A DNA stretch of 64,000 bases from Tritrichomonas musculus (lineage: Eukaryota; Parabasalia; Tritrichomonadida; Tritrichomonadidae): assembly GCA_039105265.1 (NCBI GenBank), contig JAPFFF010000022.1:682001-746000 (forward strand), in the 5' to 3' direction. Each line of letters begins with the position of its first letter. Position 1 is the stretch's first letter. The notes beneath the pieces were generated by a model that did no database searches, was not told the origin of the DNA, and worked only from the letters and a program-made list of their open reading frames with translations. Both the position numbers and the translations under genes were made by a program. Of the stretch, positions 27,383 through 38,333 are shown piece after piece.

Positions 27383-28085
27383 ATGGTTTAATTTTGATAG
27401 TTATGAACAAAGGACTTTTTAACAATATCGGCTGGTATTGGAAATCTACTAAACTTAATTCTAAAAATTTTAATGAATCTGTATATGTTTTTATTTTTAA
27501 TGGTTTACTTTCAGTTTCGAAATCATATATAAGTGGTTTATTATCTAAGGTGAAGGTATTTATACTACCAATAACTGATGGTGTATATTGTTGTTCACCT
27601 ATATTGGAGTATATGGCATTACCTTGTAATGATACTAAATACAACTTAGTATGATTTAATATTGGTATATCTTTTATTATATAGGTTGTATTAGCAGGCA
27701 ACTCTAAAGGCAATGGAGTATTATAAAGACCAGTTACTAATGCAGCTCGATGAGTTAAAGACGTAATGGTAGTCTTCATTGTGGTTTTTAATTGAAATGT
27801 TCTTGTTTCTTGTTTATACTCCCATTGAAACCAAGACATTAAATTTAATACCGATTGTAATTCTTTGATAGTATAGGAAAATTTAGGAGTTCGAAAATAG
27901 GCTTTAATAGGTATTGAATCACTTGACATTTCAATATAATCATCACCATTGGTTAACAGAATATTACTCAAGGTACTAATTGAAGATACATAATACTTGA
28001 CATATTTACACTTCCAAGGTATATCCAAATTGATAGATACCTTATTATATTCATCAGCATTTGTACTTTGTACTGATACTAACAT
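27375..28085 (-). CDS. Probable penton (minor capsid) protein
   Basis: 236 residues from the ATG at 28083-28085, MLVSVQSTNADEYNKVSINL. Beta-strand-rich throughout, no hydrophobic helix. The C-terminal pattern LKFLELSLVDFQYQPILLKS followed by PLFITIKI resembles the last strands of single-jelly-roll penton proteins of Polintons and virophages. It overlaps the polymerase stop by 8 bp (convergent) and diverges from the fibre-like gene. The assignment is by strand pattern and context, not a decisive motif. Confidence 0.55.
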   Translation of the reverse strand: MLVSVQSTNADEYNKVSINLDIPWKCKYVKYYVSSISTLSNILLTNGDDYIEMSSDSIPIKAYFRTPKFSYTIKELQSVLNLMSWFQWEYKQETRTFQLKTTMKTTITSLTHRAALVTGLYNTPLPLELPANTTYIIKDIPILNHTKLYLVSLQGNAIYSNIGEQQYTPSVIGSINTFTLDNKPLIYDFETESKPLKIKTYTDSLKFLELSLVDFQYQPILLKSPLFITIKIKPST

Positions 28086-28102
28086 TTTATTATATCCAAA
28101 AA
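28086..28102. promoter_or_regulatory. 17-bp divergent intergenic promoter region
   Basis: Only 17 bp (TTTATTATATCCAAAAA) separate the start codons of the penton-like and fibre-like genes. Both transcription starts must lie here or within the neighbouring coding ends. T/A-rich leaders immediately before ATG recur at most genes of this element. Confidence 0.4.
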
Positions 28103-31100
28103 ATGTCAATTAAACTTTATTCTTTGCAATCAAATGAAGCAGAGAAGCTCAAAGACAAGGATGTTGAGATAAGTGTTAATGATGAAGGTAATATTGATAT
28201 TATAAGAAATGAGGACCCAGATGATTATCCTACGTTTAGTTGTTTATATAACAAGGCTGAAGTAGATGAAAGAGTAGTCAAAGGTTATATCGAAAATGGA
28301 GGAAAGCTTGATGGTTTCGGCAATGTACCTATTACACACAAATTTGCCAATTATTTAAAATATGTATTTAAAGGACCTGAAAAGACACCTCTATTAGAAG
28401 GCTCACTACCTGAAAAAGCAGAGTCATATAAGGAGTTGATAAAAGATGAACTTTGCGTAAATACCTTAAATGAATTTATTGAAGAAGAATCTAATACATG
28501 TGAGGCTATTCATGAGATGTATACCGAATTGATGTGTGCTGTTGATGGATATGAACAAATATCAACAGATGAACAACTAGGACAAACAAAGGTTATTCGA
28601 TATCTTCAAGACCCTGTACCACTTCCAACACCAGAGCCTGACCCATTTTTAGCTGAGTTTGGTTATTCGAACCTGGGAGATTTATTGATAAATGTCATAA
28701 AGAATGAAAGAACTAACATGACAACAAAGAGATTCTTATATGAGGCTTTTAATGAATCTAACTTTAAAAATTTCGTATCTAGGATATCTCAATACCATTG
28801 GAATCTAGATAAATTGTCAGTACAAAGAATAGGATATAGATACAAAGGGTGTACAGACTTGGTTGAGGCAGACCAAATTATTGAAGTAAGTAGCCCATGT
28901 GAATTCCTTGATATATATACAAGATACTACTTAGAAAATTACAAACACACTCCTCAAATACTTCAATATTTGCTGTTTTCGAGTGTATTAGGTTTAGGTA
29001 TCTCAAAAGCCTTAAAATTATTTCGACTATCCAAAGCTCCAGATAATAAAATTACCATTACTCATATTGATGGTACTCAAATGTCAGTCACCTTAAATGA
29101 CCACTTAAATGACGTTCAACGAAATATCGAAGTACTCATGATTGTAATTAATGATTTGATAGGACAAGTATCGCAGATAAAATCCTGTGATTGCAATCAT
29201 GAAGAGGAGGAAGGAGGAGGTGGCATAGGTATCCCGCAAGATGAGATTGATGAATTGACGAACTACCTAAGAAATCAAAATCGACATCTTGAAGAACATT
29301 TAGGTGATATTGATGAGAATATAAATAGATTGAATCTTGGTGAACAAGTACAGTCATTTCAAGATGCTATGCTTGATGTTGTTATGTATGAGGATGCAAT
29401 ACCTGATATAGCAAAACAAGCTATGGAACAACAAGACCAAGAACAACAAATACCAGTTTTTAGACCAATTGGCGACCGTTCGAACGGTCTATATAATCAA
29501 GATAGTAATTATGTTTGGGACATCATCTATGAGGAATGGCGAGAAAGAGATGATAACTTGGATAGACCTGCAGGATGGAGACGAAATAGGAATGCTCCTG
29601 TACCTCAAAATTACATGTGGGATGTTGTTCATGATGAATGGGTTATGTTAAATATTTATTATCCTTTCGAGGAAGGTTGGAGAGAAGGAGCTAGTGAAGC
29701 AATAGTAGATGTATTAATACCAATCTTTGAAAATGACCATAGAGGACATCTCAGGTATAGTGATAGATATGAAGAATGGGTGTTCTTTCCAGAAGAGAAT
29801 TCATATCTACATATGCCAACAAATGAAATGTTATACCGTAATAGAGAATATCATGCAGAATTAGGTCAATATGTAGCTTGGAATATTGTAGATGAGGAAT
29901 GGCAAGAACATGGATATGACTTCCAAGATGATGATTGGATTCATGATGAATTATTAGATGCTCCTGACAATTTAATATGGGATATGACACATGAAGAATG
30001 GGTTATTTTATCACAACATTTGGAATGGATAGATAGATGGCGAACACAAAACACCCCAGCAGTAAATGCTCTTGTACGTGCAAGAAATAGTTTTGTTCAG
30101 GTTTTTGGAGAAATAGTTTGGAATGAAGATAAAAGGCAATGGGTTTGGGAACCAAAAGATGACCCATCTCCAATGGCGTTATCAATCGAAAATACGAAAG
30201 AAGTCAAAACAGATAACTCTTCCGCAGTAGCAATACCTGACTTTGTCAAAGGGTTTGATAAATTCGAGGATGTATTAAAATGTTATGGTGTTCAAATATC
30301 GAAAGATACTCCATCATTAGACCCAGTTAAACCAGTACTTGGTAAATATATTATAAAGGGTGATTTAGAAGTAAATGGGAAAATAATATGTGATTCTATT
30401 CCAAGTGGAGGTACCTCACCTGTAGACTCTGATTTTACTATAGAAAATGGTATACCTGAATTTGTTATTACTAATAAGGATGTATACTCTTTATCTAATA
30501 CTATCAATGATATCGAATACAACCTATTAGGCATCTTTGTACCCGATTTACAAAAACAAGCCTTTTTAAATTCGAATAAGCCTATCTTCAAGATAGTATT
30601 AAGAAAGAATGTAATATATGATTTAGAAGGTAGGTATATCAAAGAGTTCTATATAACATCCAGAAATGGTAAAATAGTTTGTCCAGTTATTACCTACAAT
30701 AAAGAGAATGATTATTGTACCATCAATGATAACTCATCAACAGATGATAGGTATTATATAGCATTCGACAAAAGTCTACCTTTTCACCCTTATACTTTAT
30801 ATTTAAATGGAGAACTAAGTATTATGAATGAATATGAACCGACTGCATTAAAAACAGATAAGGCAATAAAATGTTCTATAATTGAAGCTGAAAATGCATT
30901 AAAACTCCATAAAAGCGATGTTCACTACTTTTATAAACCATCTATCATCACAGAAGAAAAAATAGGAGAGGACGAATATTATAAGATGGTATATGAAGTA
31001 CCTGATAACTATGAAATACCTGATAAATTAAACTTTGTCTTCAAGGAACATTGTTTTGGCAATACATGGAACCTACAATGGAATACTGATAAAAGTCGTG

Positions 31101-33538
31101 AGAATAAGGGGTATTGGTCAGGAGATAATGCGAAAGGTCATCTTAATGGGAAAGTCATTAATAAATGGAATATTCGACCTACTAAGAAAGCCAATAGTTG
31201 TTATGGTTGTTGGATAACAGTCAAACAAACAGACATGCATGAAGCAATAATTACTAATGAAGGAAATGGTTTAATGCATTCACTATTAAAGAACTACAAA
31301 AATGAATTTAAACTAGAAATGAAAGATGGAACTATTAAAGATGGTAGTGAATGGAATATGACATGTGCATATGAGAACCACCTAACTGATGGCTTATCAA
31401 ACTCATTACATCCTGGTTATTATGGCACTGTTCTTCTATACATATCGATGGATAGTACTGAAGGAATTAGAACTGATTTGGTTGAAAAGATATATTTAGA
31501 TATATATGTAGGTGAGTCTTCTACAGCAACAAGGTTATCATTCAAACCTGATGGGTTCCATGCACAAAAGAATGGAGAGGTATTTGTTGATGTTATACCT
31601 GTTCTTGATACTATTGAGACAATTAGCTATGATTGGGGCTTTTGCTTAGATGTTGGTGAAACCAGAGACATAAAATTATATTTGAGGAAGGATTATACAG
31701 ACCCGATTGATGAGATTAATTGGGATTCATCAACTAATGCATTTAAGTACATAATAGACCAACAGTTTTATGAAATAACACCAAATCCTAATGCAGCTAC
31801 TACCTTATACACAGACTACAATATTACTAGTTCAAAGATTATAACAGCTGATAATATTACTACCATGAGGAGTGATTTAAATGTATTAACCAATAATTTT
31901 GATGTAGTTAGTTATGATGTTAAGGACATAACCTCGAAAGTAAATGTGTTAAATGCAGAAATGGGAGAGACTAAAAGGATTACTAAACATTTACAAGAAG
32001 ACATAGACCAGGTTAGAATAGTATCAAATGTAGCACTAGCATTTGGAGTTATAGGAACTGCAGGTAGTATAGCTAATGTTGGTCTTACATTATTTCGAAC
32101 AGGGTTCACATTTACAAAGGCTGGTGTGGATTCTGCTATTGAAGGTGTATCACAAGGTGAACAAGCTTTGTATCATCTAGGTGATGGAAGCAACCTACCT
32201 CCATTAAAAATAGGAAGGTCAACTACAACTGATTTAACACCTATTATTGATTGGTGTGATGCAGAAAAGGTAGTAGTTGAATATACTGATGAAACTGAAG
32301 ACATTTCAAAGACGATAACAACATATCGAGATGCTATTGATTTATGCAACCACTTCAGGGAATCATTAAAACCTGCATTTAGGCTATTAGCTGATAAAAT
32401 AAATGAGGTTAATGAGGAAGTAGAAAATAATAACTATGTTGATAAGAATGATTTAGTAAGAGATGATACTATTGATATAGTAGGTAGTATTGTTAATAAG
32501 GAAGTACACCTTGAAGCTGAAGATGTTATTACAGATGGTACTATTAAGGCAAGGCTAATGGTTATGAAGGTTAGTGAGTTTAATGACATCGACTATGAGG
32601 AGTGTATAATAACTATTACTATTGCAGGTGGTACTATAAGTCAATATGAGGGCAGTGATTACTTCCCAACATGCACCTTAAATGGCAAGACAATAGTTAT
32701 AGCCAACCCACAGCAAGTAAGAGTTACTGGTATAGCCATTAAAGAAAATAGTGCTGTTAGGAGAATGTCATTTGAGGTTAAGGATATAGCATATACATGT
32801 GATATAGATGCACTTAACAACAAGGTAGACTCACTTGAAAAGATATCCCACGACAATAATGAATCAATAGCTACTATTATGAATGAATACCCCACAGTTG
32901 ATGAGGTTAATGATGTACTAAAGGAGTATGCATTAAAGAAAGATATACCTGAACCTGTTGATTTGTCAAATTATGCATTAAAGAGTGAGCTTGAGGAAGT
33001 AAAAACAAAAATAGATAATACATCTAAAGCTCAACAAGATTTAGCTATTCTAGTAGGTGAACATGTTGCTAGTATCGTAACAATAAATAGCAAAATATCA
33101 AATTTAGAGAGAGAGAATGCAACATTAAAGGATACTATAGCAGCAATGGAAGCTAGGTTAACTGCATTAGCGAATAGATTAACGCGAATTAAGTATACAT
33201 TCAGCGTACCAAATAGTACTAGCATTCGTTACCAATTCGAACAACCATTTGATGCATATGAGGCAACCCTCTATTTGACATATCATGAAAACAAAAATAA
33301 TGTTACCAGTGAAAAAGAAATTAAAATTAATATATCATTCAATGTTAAAAATTCACCTACGAGTGAATATCAATGTGAACCAACTAAGATCTGGTTAAAC
33401 AATATTGAATTTCCATTAAGTAGTGGCAATTTAGTGGTCAATGCAACAGCTAATTTCATAGCGATTAATTCGACATTCTTTACATCAAATGGTATCTTAC
33501 TTGAAGATAACACTAAGAATGAGATACATTCATTATAA
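28103..33538 (+). CDS. Giant fibre-like protein (1811 aa)
   Basis: ATG at 28103 (MSIKLYSLQSNEAEKLKDKD). Regions in order: an N-terminal unknown part; a coiled coil with a polyglutamate/glycine break (about 380-440); six tryptophan-rich repeats (about 475-720) of the type YVWDIIYEEW, YMWDVVHDEW, VAWNIVDEEW, LIWDMTHEEW; a large beta-rich middle; a hydrophobic glycine-rich helix (about 1320-1345); then heptads and the repeat YALKKDIPEPVDLSNYALK (about 1610-1630), also found in the 1063-residue protein at 54170. A beta-rich end domain follows. This architecture suits a trimeric surface fibre or attachment protein (inference). The stop lies about 43 bp inside the right terminal repeat. Confidence 0.7.
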   Translation: MSIKLYSLQSNEAEKLKDKDVEISVNDEGNIDIIRNEDPDDYPTFSCLYNKAEVDERVVKGYIENGGKLDGFGNVPITHKFANYLKYVFKGPEKTPLLEGSLPEKAESYKELIKDELCVNTLNEFIEEESNTCEAIHEMYTELMCAVDGYEQISTDEQLGQTKVIRYLQDPVPLPTPEPDPFLAEFGYSNLGDLLINVIKNERTNMTTKRFLYEAFNESNFKNFVSRISQYHWNLDKLSVQRIGYRYKGCTDLVEADQIIEVSSPCEFLDIYTRYYLENYKHTPQILQYLLFSSVLGLGISKALKLFRLSKAPDNKITITHIDGTQMSVTLNDHLNDVQRNIEVLMIVINDLIGQVSQIKSCDCNHEEEEGGGGIGIPQDEIDELTNYLRNQNRHLEEHLGDIDENINRLNLGEQVQSFQDAMLDVVMYEDAIPDIAKQAMEQQDQEQQIPVFRPIGDRSNGLYNQDSNYVWDIIYEEWRERDDNLDRPAGWRRNRNAPVPQNYMWDVVHDEWVMLNIYYPFEEGWREGASEAIVDVLIPIFENDHRGHLRYSDRYEEWVFFPEENSYLHMPTNEMLYRNREYHAELGQYVAWNIVDEEWQEHGYDFQDDDWIHDELLDAPDNLIWDMTHEEWVILSQHLEWIDRWRTQNTPAVNALVRARNSFVQVFGEIVWNEDKRQWVWEPKDDPSPMALSIENTKEVKTDNSSAVAIPDFVKGFDKFEDVLKCYGVQISKDTPSLDPVKPVLGKYIIKGDLEVNGKIICDSIPSGGTSPVDSDFTIENGIPEFVITNKDVYSLSNTINDIEYNLLGIFVPDLQKQAFLNSNKPIFKIVLRKNVIYDLEGRYIKEFYITSRNGKIVCPVITYNKENDYCTINDNSSTDDRYYIAFDKSLPFHPYTLYLNGELSIMNEYEPTALKTDKAIKCSIIEAENALKLHKSDVHYFYKPSIITEEKIGEDEYYKMVYEVPDNYEIPDKLNFVFKEHCFGNTWNLQWNTDKSRENKGYWSGDNAKGHLNGKVINKWNIRPTKKANSCYGCWITVKQTDMHEAIITNEGNGLMHSLLKNYKNEFKLEMKDGTIKDGSEWNMTCAYENHLTDGLSNSLHPGYYGTVLLYISMDSTEGIRTDLVEKIYLDIYVGESSTATRLSFKPDGFHAQKNGEVFVDVIPVLDTIETISYDWGFCLDVGETRDIKLYLRKDYTDPIDEINWDSSTNAFKYIIDQQFYEITPNPNAATTLYTDYNITSSKIITADNITTMRSDLNVLTNNFDVVSYDVKDITSKVNVLNAEMGETKRITKHLQEDIDQVRIVSNVALAFGVIGTAGSIANVGLTLFRTGFTFTKAGVDSAIEGVSQGEQALYHLGDGSNLPPLKIGRSTTTDLTPIIDWCDAEKVVVEYTDETEDISKTITTYRDAIDLCNHFRESLKPAFRLLADKINEVNEEVENNNYVDKNDLVRDDTIDIVGSIVNKEVHLEAEDVITDGTIKARLMVMKVSEFNDIDYEECIITITIAGGTISQYEGSDYFPTCTLNGKTIVIANPQQVRVTGIAIKENSAVRRMSFEVKDIAYTCDIDALNNKVDSLEKISHDNNESIATIMNEYPTVDEVNDVLKEYALKKDIPEPVDLSNYALKSELEEVKTKIDNTSKAQQDLAILVGEHVASIVTINSKISNLERENATLKDTIAAMEARLTALANRLTRIKYTFSVPNSTSIRYQFEQPFDAYEATLYLTYHENKNNVTSEKEIKINISFNVKNSPTSEYQCEPTKIWLNNIEFPLSSGNLVVNATANFIAINSTFFTSNGILLEDNTKNEIHSL

Positions 33539-33581
33539 GGAGGTAGGTACGAGATTCTCGGGGCAGGTACCTGTGCCGTTT

Positions 33582-34075
33582 CAGTAGTAGTACTTCAAGA
33601 AAAAACAAGTAGTGGGGACCCGAGGTAGTTGTTTAGGTCCCTAGTAGTAGTGGGGACCCGAGGTAGTTGTTTAGGTCCCTAGTAGTAGTGGGGACCCGAG
33701 GTAGTTGTTTAGGTCCCTAGTAGTAGTGGGGACCCGAGGTAGTTGTTTAGGTCCCTAGTAGTACTTCAAGAAAAACAAGTAGTGGGGACCCGAGGTAGTT
33801 GTTTAGGTCCCTAGTAGTACTTCAAGAAAAAACAAGTAGTGGGGACCCGAGGTAGTTGTTTAGGTCCCTAGTAGTTGTTTAAGTCCCTAGTAGTTGTTTA
33901 GGTCCCTAGTAGTACTTCAAGAAAAAACAAGTTGAAGAAAAATTTTTTTTTATTTTTTTTATTTTTTTATTTTTATTTTTATCATTTTTATTTTTTATTT
34001 TTATCACGAGTTCGTGTTGACGTGTGGGCTTAAGCGTAGCGTGGCCCCAACGGAAACCGACTCGTATATACTACT
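33582..34075 (-). repeat. Right terminal inverted repeat of the first Polinton
   Basis: Inverted copy of the left terminal repeat. The inner array, about 33582-33917, has the GGGGACCCGAGGTAGTTGTT units, partly alternating with CTTCAAGAAAAAACAAGTAG, in another order than the left end. The outer 157 bp match the left end closely and finish CTCGTATATACTACT. Confidence 0.93.
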
Positions 34076-34212
34076 ACAACACCACTGATTCATCACCCCT
34101 TCATAAATGATTCTCATAAATTTCATCCTCAAATCTCAAAAGTCAAAAAGGCATTTGACCAGCCGCAAAGCGGCTTGAAAACATAAATTTTATACGTAAA
34201 TGATTAAATTTA

Positions 34213-34440
34213 CGTTATCTGAAATGTCTGATAATTTGAATACTCACATAAATCGAAAAAATTTTATAAAATACGTTATTTCCGAAATGTCTGATAATTT
34301 GAATACTCTCACAAATTATAAAATTTTTTAAAATCCGTTATTTCCGAAATGTCTGATAAATTGAATACTCACACAAAACTAAAAAATTTTTAAAAATTCG
34401 TTATTTCCGAAATGTCTGATAATTTAAATGACTCTCAAAT
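34213..34440. repeat. Four tandem units of about 62 bp
   Basis: Units start at about 34213, 34274, 34336 and 34399, each beginning CGTTATTTCCGAAATGTCTG (the first slightly different) and continuing ATAATTTGAATACTC. A decayed fifth unit may extend to 34500. Host-side minisatellite just outside the Polinton and upstream of the gene at 34546. AGCCGCAAAGCGGCT at about 34162 is a small palindrome beside it. Confidence 0.85.
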
Positions 34441-34545
34441 TAAATATTCACTAAATATATCCGTTAATTTTTTGAATGATTTATATAAATATCCGTTACA
34501 AAATTTAAGAATTGTGATTAAAAAAATTCACATCAAAAAGAAAAA

Positions 34546-34947
34546 ATGGAAGCAAGCAAAATGTTAGTTAATGAAGTTATTAAAACATTACAGATGACAA
34601 AAGAAGATTTACAGATGTTTTCTCCTCTAAAGGCGATTTACTTAAATTATAATAGACAAATAATATATAATCTCCGAAAATATGAACTAGACTTATTTAC
34701 CTTGGTTGCAGAATTTCCAAAAGGCATAGATACTGTTAAAGATAGACAAAGACTCTTAATTATGTTCATCGATCATAATCCTAAGTATGCTGATAATAAT
34801 TATATATTAATTTGGTTTAGATTTGCCAAAGACTACTCCATTAATAAACGAAAGGTAAAGATTAATCATGCGGAAAATTCCCAAAAATGCTTGGGTATAT
34901 CAAATCCCATTCCCACCCATTGCTCCCTAATTGAAAAAGTGGAATAA
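34546..34947 (+). CDS. Unknown 133-residue protein
   Basis: Starts MEASKMLVNEVIKTLQMTKE after the tandem repeats with an A-rich leader. Helical and basic; a plausible small host gene with a clear stop. The last 25 codons (HAENSQKCLGISNPIPTHCS) differ in character from the rest and may be sequence acquired after loss of the natural stop. Not recognised. Confidence 0.4.
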   Translation: MEASKMLVNEVIKTLQMTKEDLQMFSPLKAIYLNYNRQIIYNLRKYELDLFTLVAEFPKGIDTVKDRQRLLIMFIDHNPKYADNNYILIWFRFAKDYSINKRKVKINHAENSQKCLGISNPIPTHCSLIEKVE

Positions 34948-37452
34948 ATTTTAATTCATTTATTTTTACTTTTATATTTTATAAATAATATATATAATTT
35001 GTTTAAACATTATTTTAAACTTAATATTTAAAATGTATATATTATATACTTGTATAATTATATTTTATTTTATCTCAGAAAAAGTTTTAAATAATTTCAA
35101 CTTTTTGAAAATATATTTTATTGAAATTATTACTTTTAAAAAAAAACATTTAAGGTTCTCCTTTCAAATTCAAAAGATTAAATTCAATGAGATTTCACAA
35201 ATAAAATATACATAAATATCGTTTTTAAAAATGAATTAAAATATGAAATTTATATAGATATATATTTTAAATGATTGAATAAAAATATTTTTATGGAATC
35301 ATATCGATTTTGTTTTTTTGCAGATAGAAATCATAGAATTAAAAAATCAGTAAAATTTTGAATGAAATAAGATTTAATCGTTGAGGCCATATTTTTTAAA
35401 ATTTTCACCAAAACTTTTTCCGAAAAATGCTCTATTGAATTATTTATTCTATGAGTTAATTCAATATTGAATGATTTACATTTTTTTTGGGAAGGAGAAC
35501 CTTAATATATGATAAGATAGATAACTTTTAAAACATAATATTTTTATTGTGTAAAAATTAAATTTAATAAATTATTGTGTTATAATATTACATATATATA
35601 GTAAATATTTGAAAGATATTTATGCAAAAAATCTTGGGAGAACATGTATTCAATTCTTGGGAAAATAACCGATTTTTCCCAAGGACAATTTTCTATTAAA
35701 CCTCCAAGGAATTGGCCTTTTTGGGAATCCCAATTTCCCAAAAATTGAAAGCCCAGCTCTCCCAAGAAAAATTTCATAAATATCGCGAAATAATGCAGAG
35801 AAATAAATTTAAATTGTAATTATTTTGTTGTAAAAAATTAAGTTAAGTTAAAATTTTATAATAATTTATATTTTTTTTTAGAAACTAGTACGAATTTTAT
35901 AAAAATTGGTAATATTTTAATTTTTGAGATGGGAAATCTATCCCAAATTCAAAAAGTAGGCTCTCCCAACTCAAAAAATAAACATTTTATTTGAAATCTT
36001 TGAATAATATAATTCAATTTTTTTATTCACCTCATCTCTCAAAAAGCTCAGTATATTTTGCTCATAACTCATCAAACAGTTTTTCAAGGACAAATTTTCT
36101 TGAAGTAATTTATTGTTTAGCAAAATATTATTCATTTAATTCATAAAAAATTAACTTTTTTAATAATAATTATTTTTTGGTCAATCTTCAGTTTTACCTA
36201 TCTTCAGCCAAATTACACTAATATTCGCTCTAAATAAGCCGATATTTGCTCTAATTATACCAATTTTCAGCTTAACTACGCCATCTTCGCTCTAACCAAA
36301 TCAATCTTCAGATAAATTATACCAAACTTTATTTTATCTACATCAATCTACCCTCTAACTATATCAATATTCAGACAAATTATGACAATATTCGTTTTAA
36401 CTGCACCGTCTCTCATTTAAACTAACTTTCAGTCAAATTACGCAATTTTTCATTTTAACTGCGCAAATCTTGATTATAACTACACCAATATTCAATTCAA
36501 CTATACTACAATCTTCAACTCAGCTACACAAATCTTCTCTCTAACTACATCGACTTTCTTCTATAATATACCAATATTCACTCTAAATACACAAATTTTT
36601 TACTTTAACTGCACCAATATTCAGATAAAATGGTTTAATCTTCACTCCAACTACGCCACAAGCAGAACCTAATTGAATAATCATATTTCATTTAATAATC
36701 TATATTATTAAATAATTTTTACATTTTATTTAATGCTAGCTTATTTTTATACAAAATAAAAAGTTTCCGTTCTTGTTAAATAATTAAAATTTCCAATGAA
36801 CTATTGAATAATTTATTCATTATCAAGATTCAAAATATAATAAAATAACTATTTTTATTAATTAAATATTATCTTGTCATAATTTCATATAAATGCAACA
36901 TAAATTTGAAAATATTTGATAGCGAATTCGAAGCCCAGATCCGCAAATATATAAAAATGGTTTAATTATCTATTTTGAAGTAAAAAAGCAAACACTATAA
37001 TTTCAATGAGAATAACTTTCTAGATCAAAGATTGAATATTTTAAAAATATAATTTTTAATAATTTAATCTTTTTAAACATGTTTTTAATTATTGAATTAA
37101 TTTATTTATATTTATAAAATTCTACTATTTAGAGAACTTCGAGTATAAACACTCTTTTTACGTAAATTAAAAAAAAAAAACTTTTGATAAATATCGAACA
37201 TAAATCCTTTAATAAAATTTTTTATATTCATTTTAACCATTAAGCAAAAAGAAATATTATTTCATTCAAATTGTTATAAATTAGTAAAATAAAATTATTT
37301 AGTTCAATAACAAAAGATTAAATTTATATAATTTTATTGCTTATTTCAGATTTTTAGATATTTTTTATATTAAAATTATAAAATTTTATATTCATGTAAA
37401 TATATAAGTCTAAGTAAGGGACCTAATCCATACATTTATTTTTGGGAATCGA
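34948..37452. other. Long gene-free AT-rich stretch
   Basis: About 2.5 kb without a convincing gene. TTGGGAGAGC-like and TTTGGGAATCCCAA-like segments at 35620-35770 and 35940-35970 look like decayed copies of one repeat, with echoes of GGGATTCCCGGGATTCCCG near 5165. The minisatellite at 36181-36670 lies within. The rest is A/T runs. Confidence 0.5.
36181..36670. repeat. Degenerate minisatellite, unit about 24 bp
   Basis: About 20 diverged units on the pattern CAATATTCGCTCTAACTACAC, varied as CAATCTTCAGATAAATTATAC and similar. Periodicity is clear by eye; the divergence implies age. No frame is kept through it. Confidence 0.7.
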
Positions 37453-37680
37453 TTGAATGAAAAACGATCATTTGGGAGGATTTTCCATCCCAAACTCTCC
37501 CAAAGCCGCATGTATAGTAAAGATTATCAAATACGAATTCGAAAATGCCAGAAGATCAAAAATAATAAAATGAAAATGTCATTTTCGTCAAAATTTGAGG
37601 AACTCGAAGATGATGAATATGACGAAGATGACAAAATCAACAATTTATCCTTATTATTTTCACAATTATCAATTCAATAA
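37453..37680 (+). CDS. Doubtful small gene (75 aa)
   Basis: Frame MNEKRSFGRIFHPKLSQSRM ending with an acidic segment (EELEDDEYDEDDKINN). The acidic C-terminal 35 codons look more like coding sequence than the N-terminus, so this may be the tail of a decayed gene, or a small gene starting at MKMSFSSKFEELEDDEYD (37570). Confidence 0.3.
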   Translation: MNEKRSFGRIFHPKLSQSRMYSKDYQIRIRKCQKIKNNKMKMSFSSKFEELEDDEYDEDDKINNLSLLFSQLSIQ

Positions 37681-37932
37681 TGCTTCCATTCTATAATAAC
37701 ATGTTTTTCTTTTTCACCTTTTTTCCTCTAGAAGGTTTTTTAAGGTTTTTTCTTTTTTTCTTTTTTTAAAACTTTACTTTTTAAATTTTCTTTTACTTTT
37801 TAATCTTTTTTTAATAAATTTTTTATATCAAATGTCAAAAAATAAAATTAATCATATATTTTTATATCACATGTCTCAAAAATAAATCTAATTAATTTTT
37901 TATTTTTTAAATTTTTTATCTAATATAAAAAT

Positions 37933-38253
37933 ATGTCATTAGACAATACATCAACAAATAAATTAATTGAGTTATCAAATTTATTATATAATGAAAAATT
38001 AACCATTAATGATTGGAAAAATGAATTTGATAATGAAAATGATTTACGAGAAAATTTAATTGAAATGCTAGTTTCAGATATTTTAAATAAAGGATATGAT
38101 GGAGAAAATAATTATAATTCCATGTATTGGTTCGTGAAAGGTTTAAATATTCCATCACCGAAACCACTTAAACGTTACATAGATTCAGATGATTATTTAT
38201 TCAAAAATTTAAATAAATACAAAATTCAAGATTCACTTGATGATTTCAACTAA
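37933..38253 (+). CDS. Unknown 106-residue protein
   Basis: MSLDNTSTNKLIELSNLLYN, polar and helical, ending QDSLDDFN, with a clean T/A-rich leader. Codon use is extremely AT-rich, like the host flanks and unlike the Polinton genes, which supports a host origin. Not recognised. Confidence 0.45.
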   Translation: MSLDNTSTNKLIELSNLLYNEKLTINDWKNEFDNENDLRENLIEMLVSDILNKGYDGENNYNSMYWFVKGLNIPSPKPLKRYIDSDDYLFKNLNKYKIQDSLDDFN

Positions 38254-38333
38254 TGATTCCGCCAGAGCTTAATTTACAGGCAGTGGCGGAGTTTTTATTG
38301 TTTGTGGCGGAAATTTCATTGTCAAAAATTTTC

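Larger units (their letters stand above)
11029..34075. mobile_element. Polinton (Maverick) of 23 kb that looks whole
   Basis: Terminal inverted repeats begin 5'-AGTAGTATATACGAGTCGG at 11029 and end with the complement at 34075, with the AG...CT termini known for Polintons. Between them lie the full Polinton core set: Ulp1-like protease, retroviral-type integrase, FtsK/HerA-type packaging ATPase, double-jelly-roll capsid, probable penton and protein-primed polymerase B, with about a dozen further genes. All core frames are open, so it looks whole with no obvious breaks and is probably recent. The 6 bp outside each end (AATTAG and ACAACA) do not match, so the usual target duplication is not visible. 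Confidence 0.93.

Noticed and set aside
35580-35777. 65-codon minus-strand frame with repeated LG..G motifs
   Set aside because: The motif comes from GGGAA/TTCCC repeat DNA; no leader and no relatives in the window.
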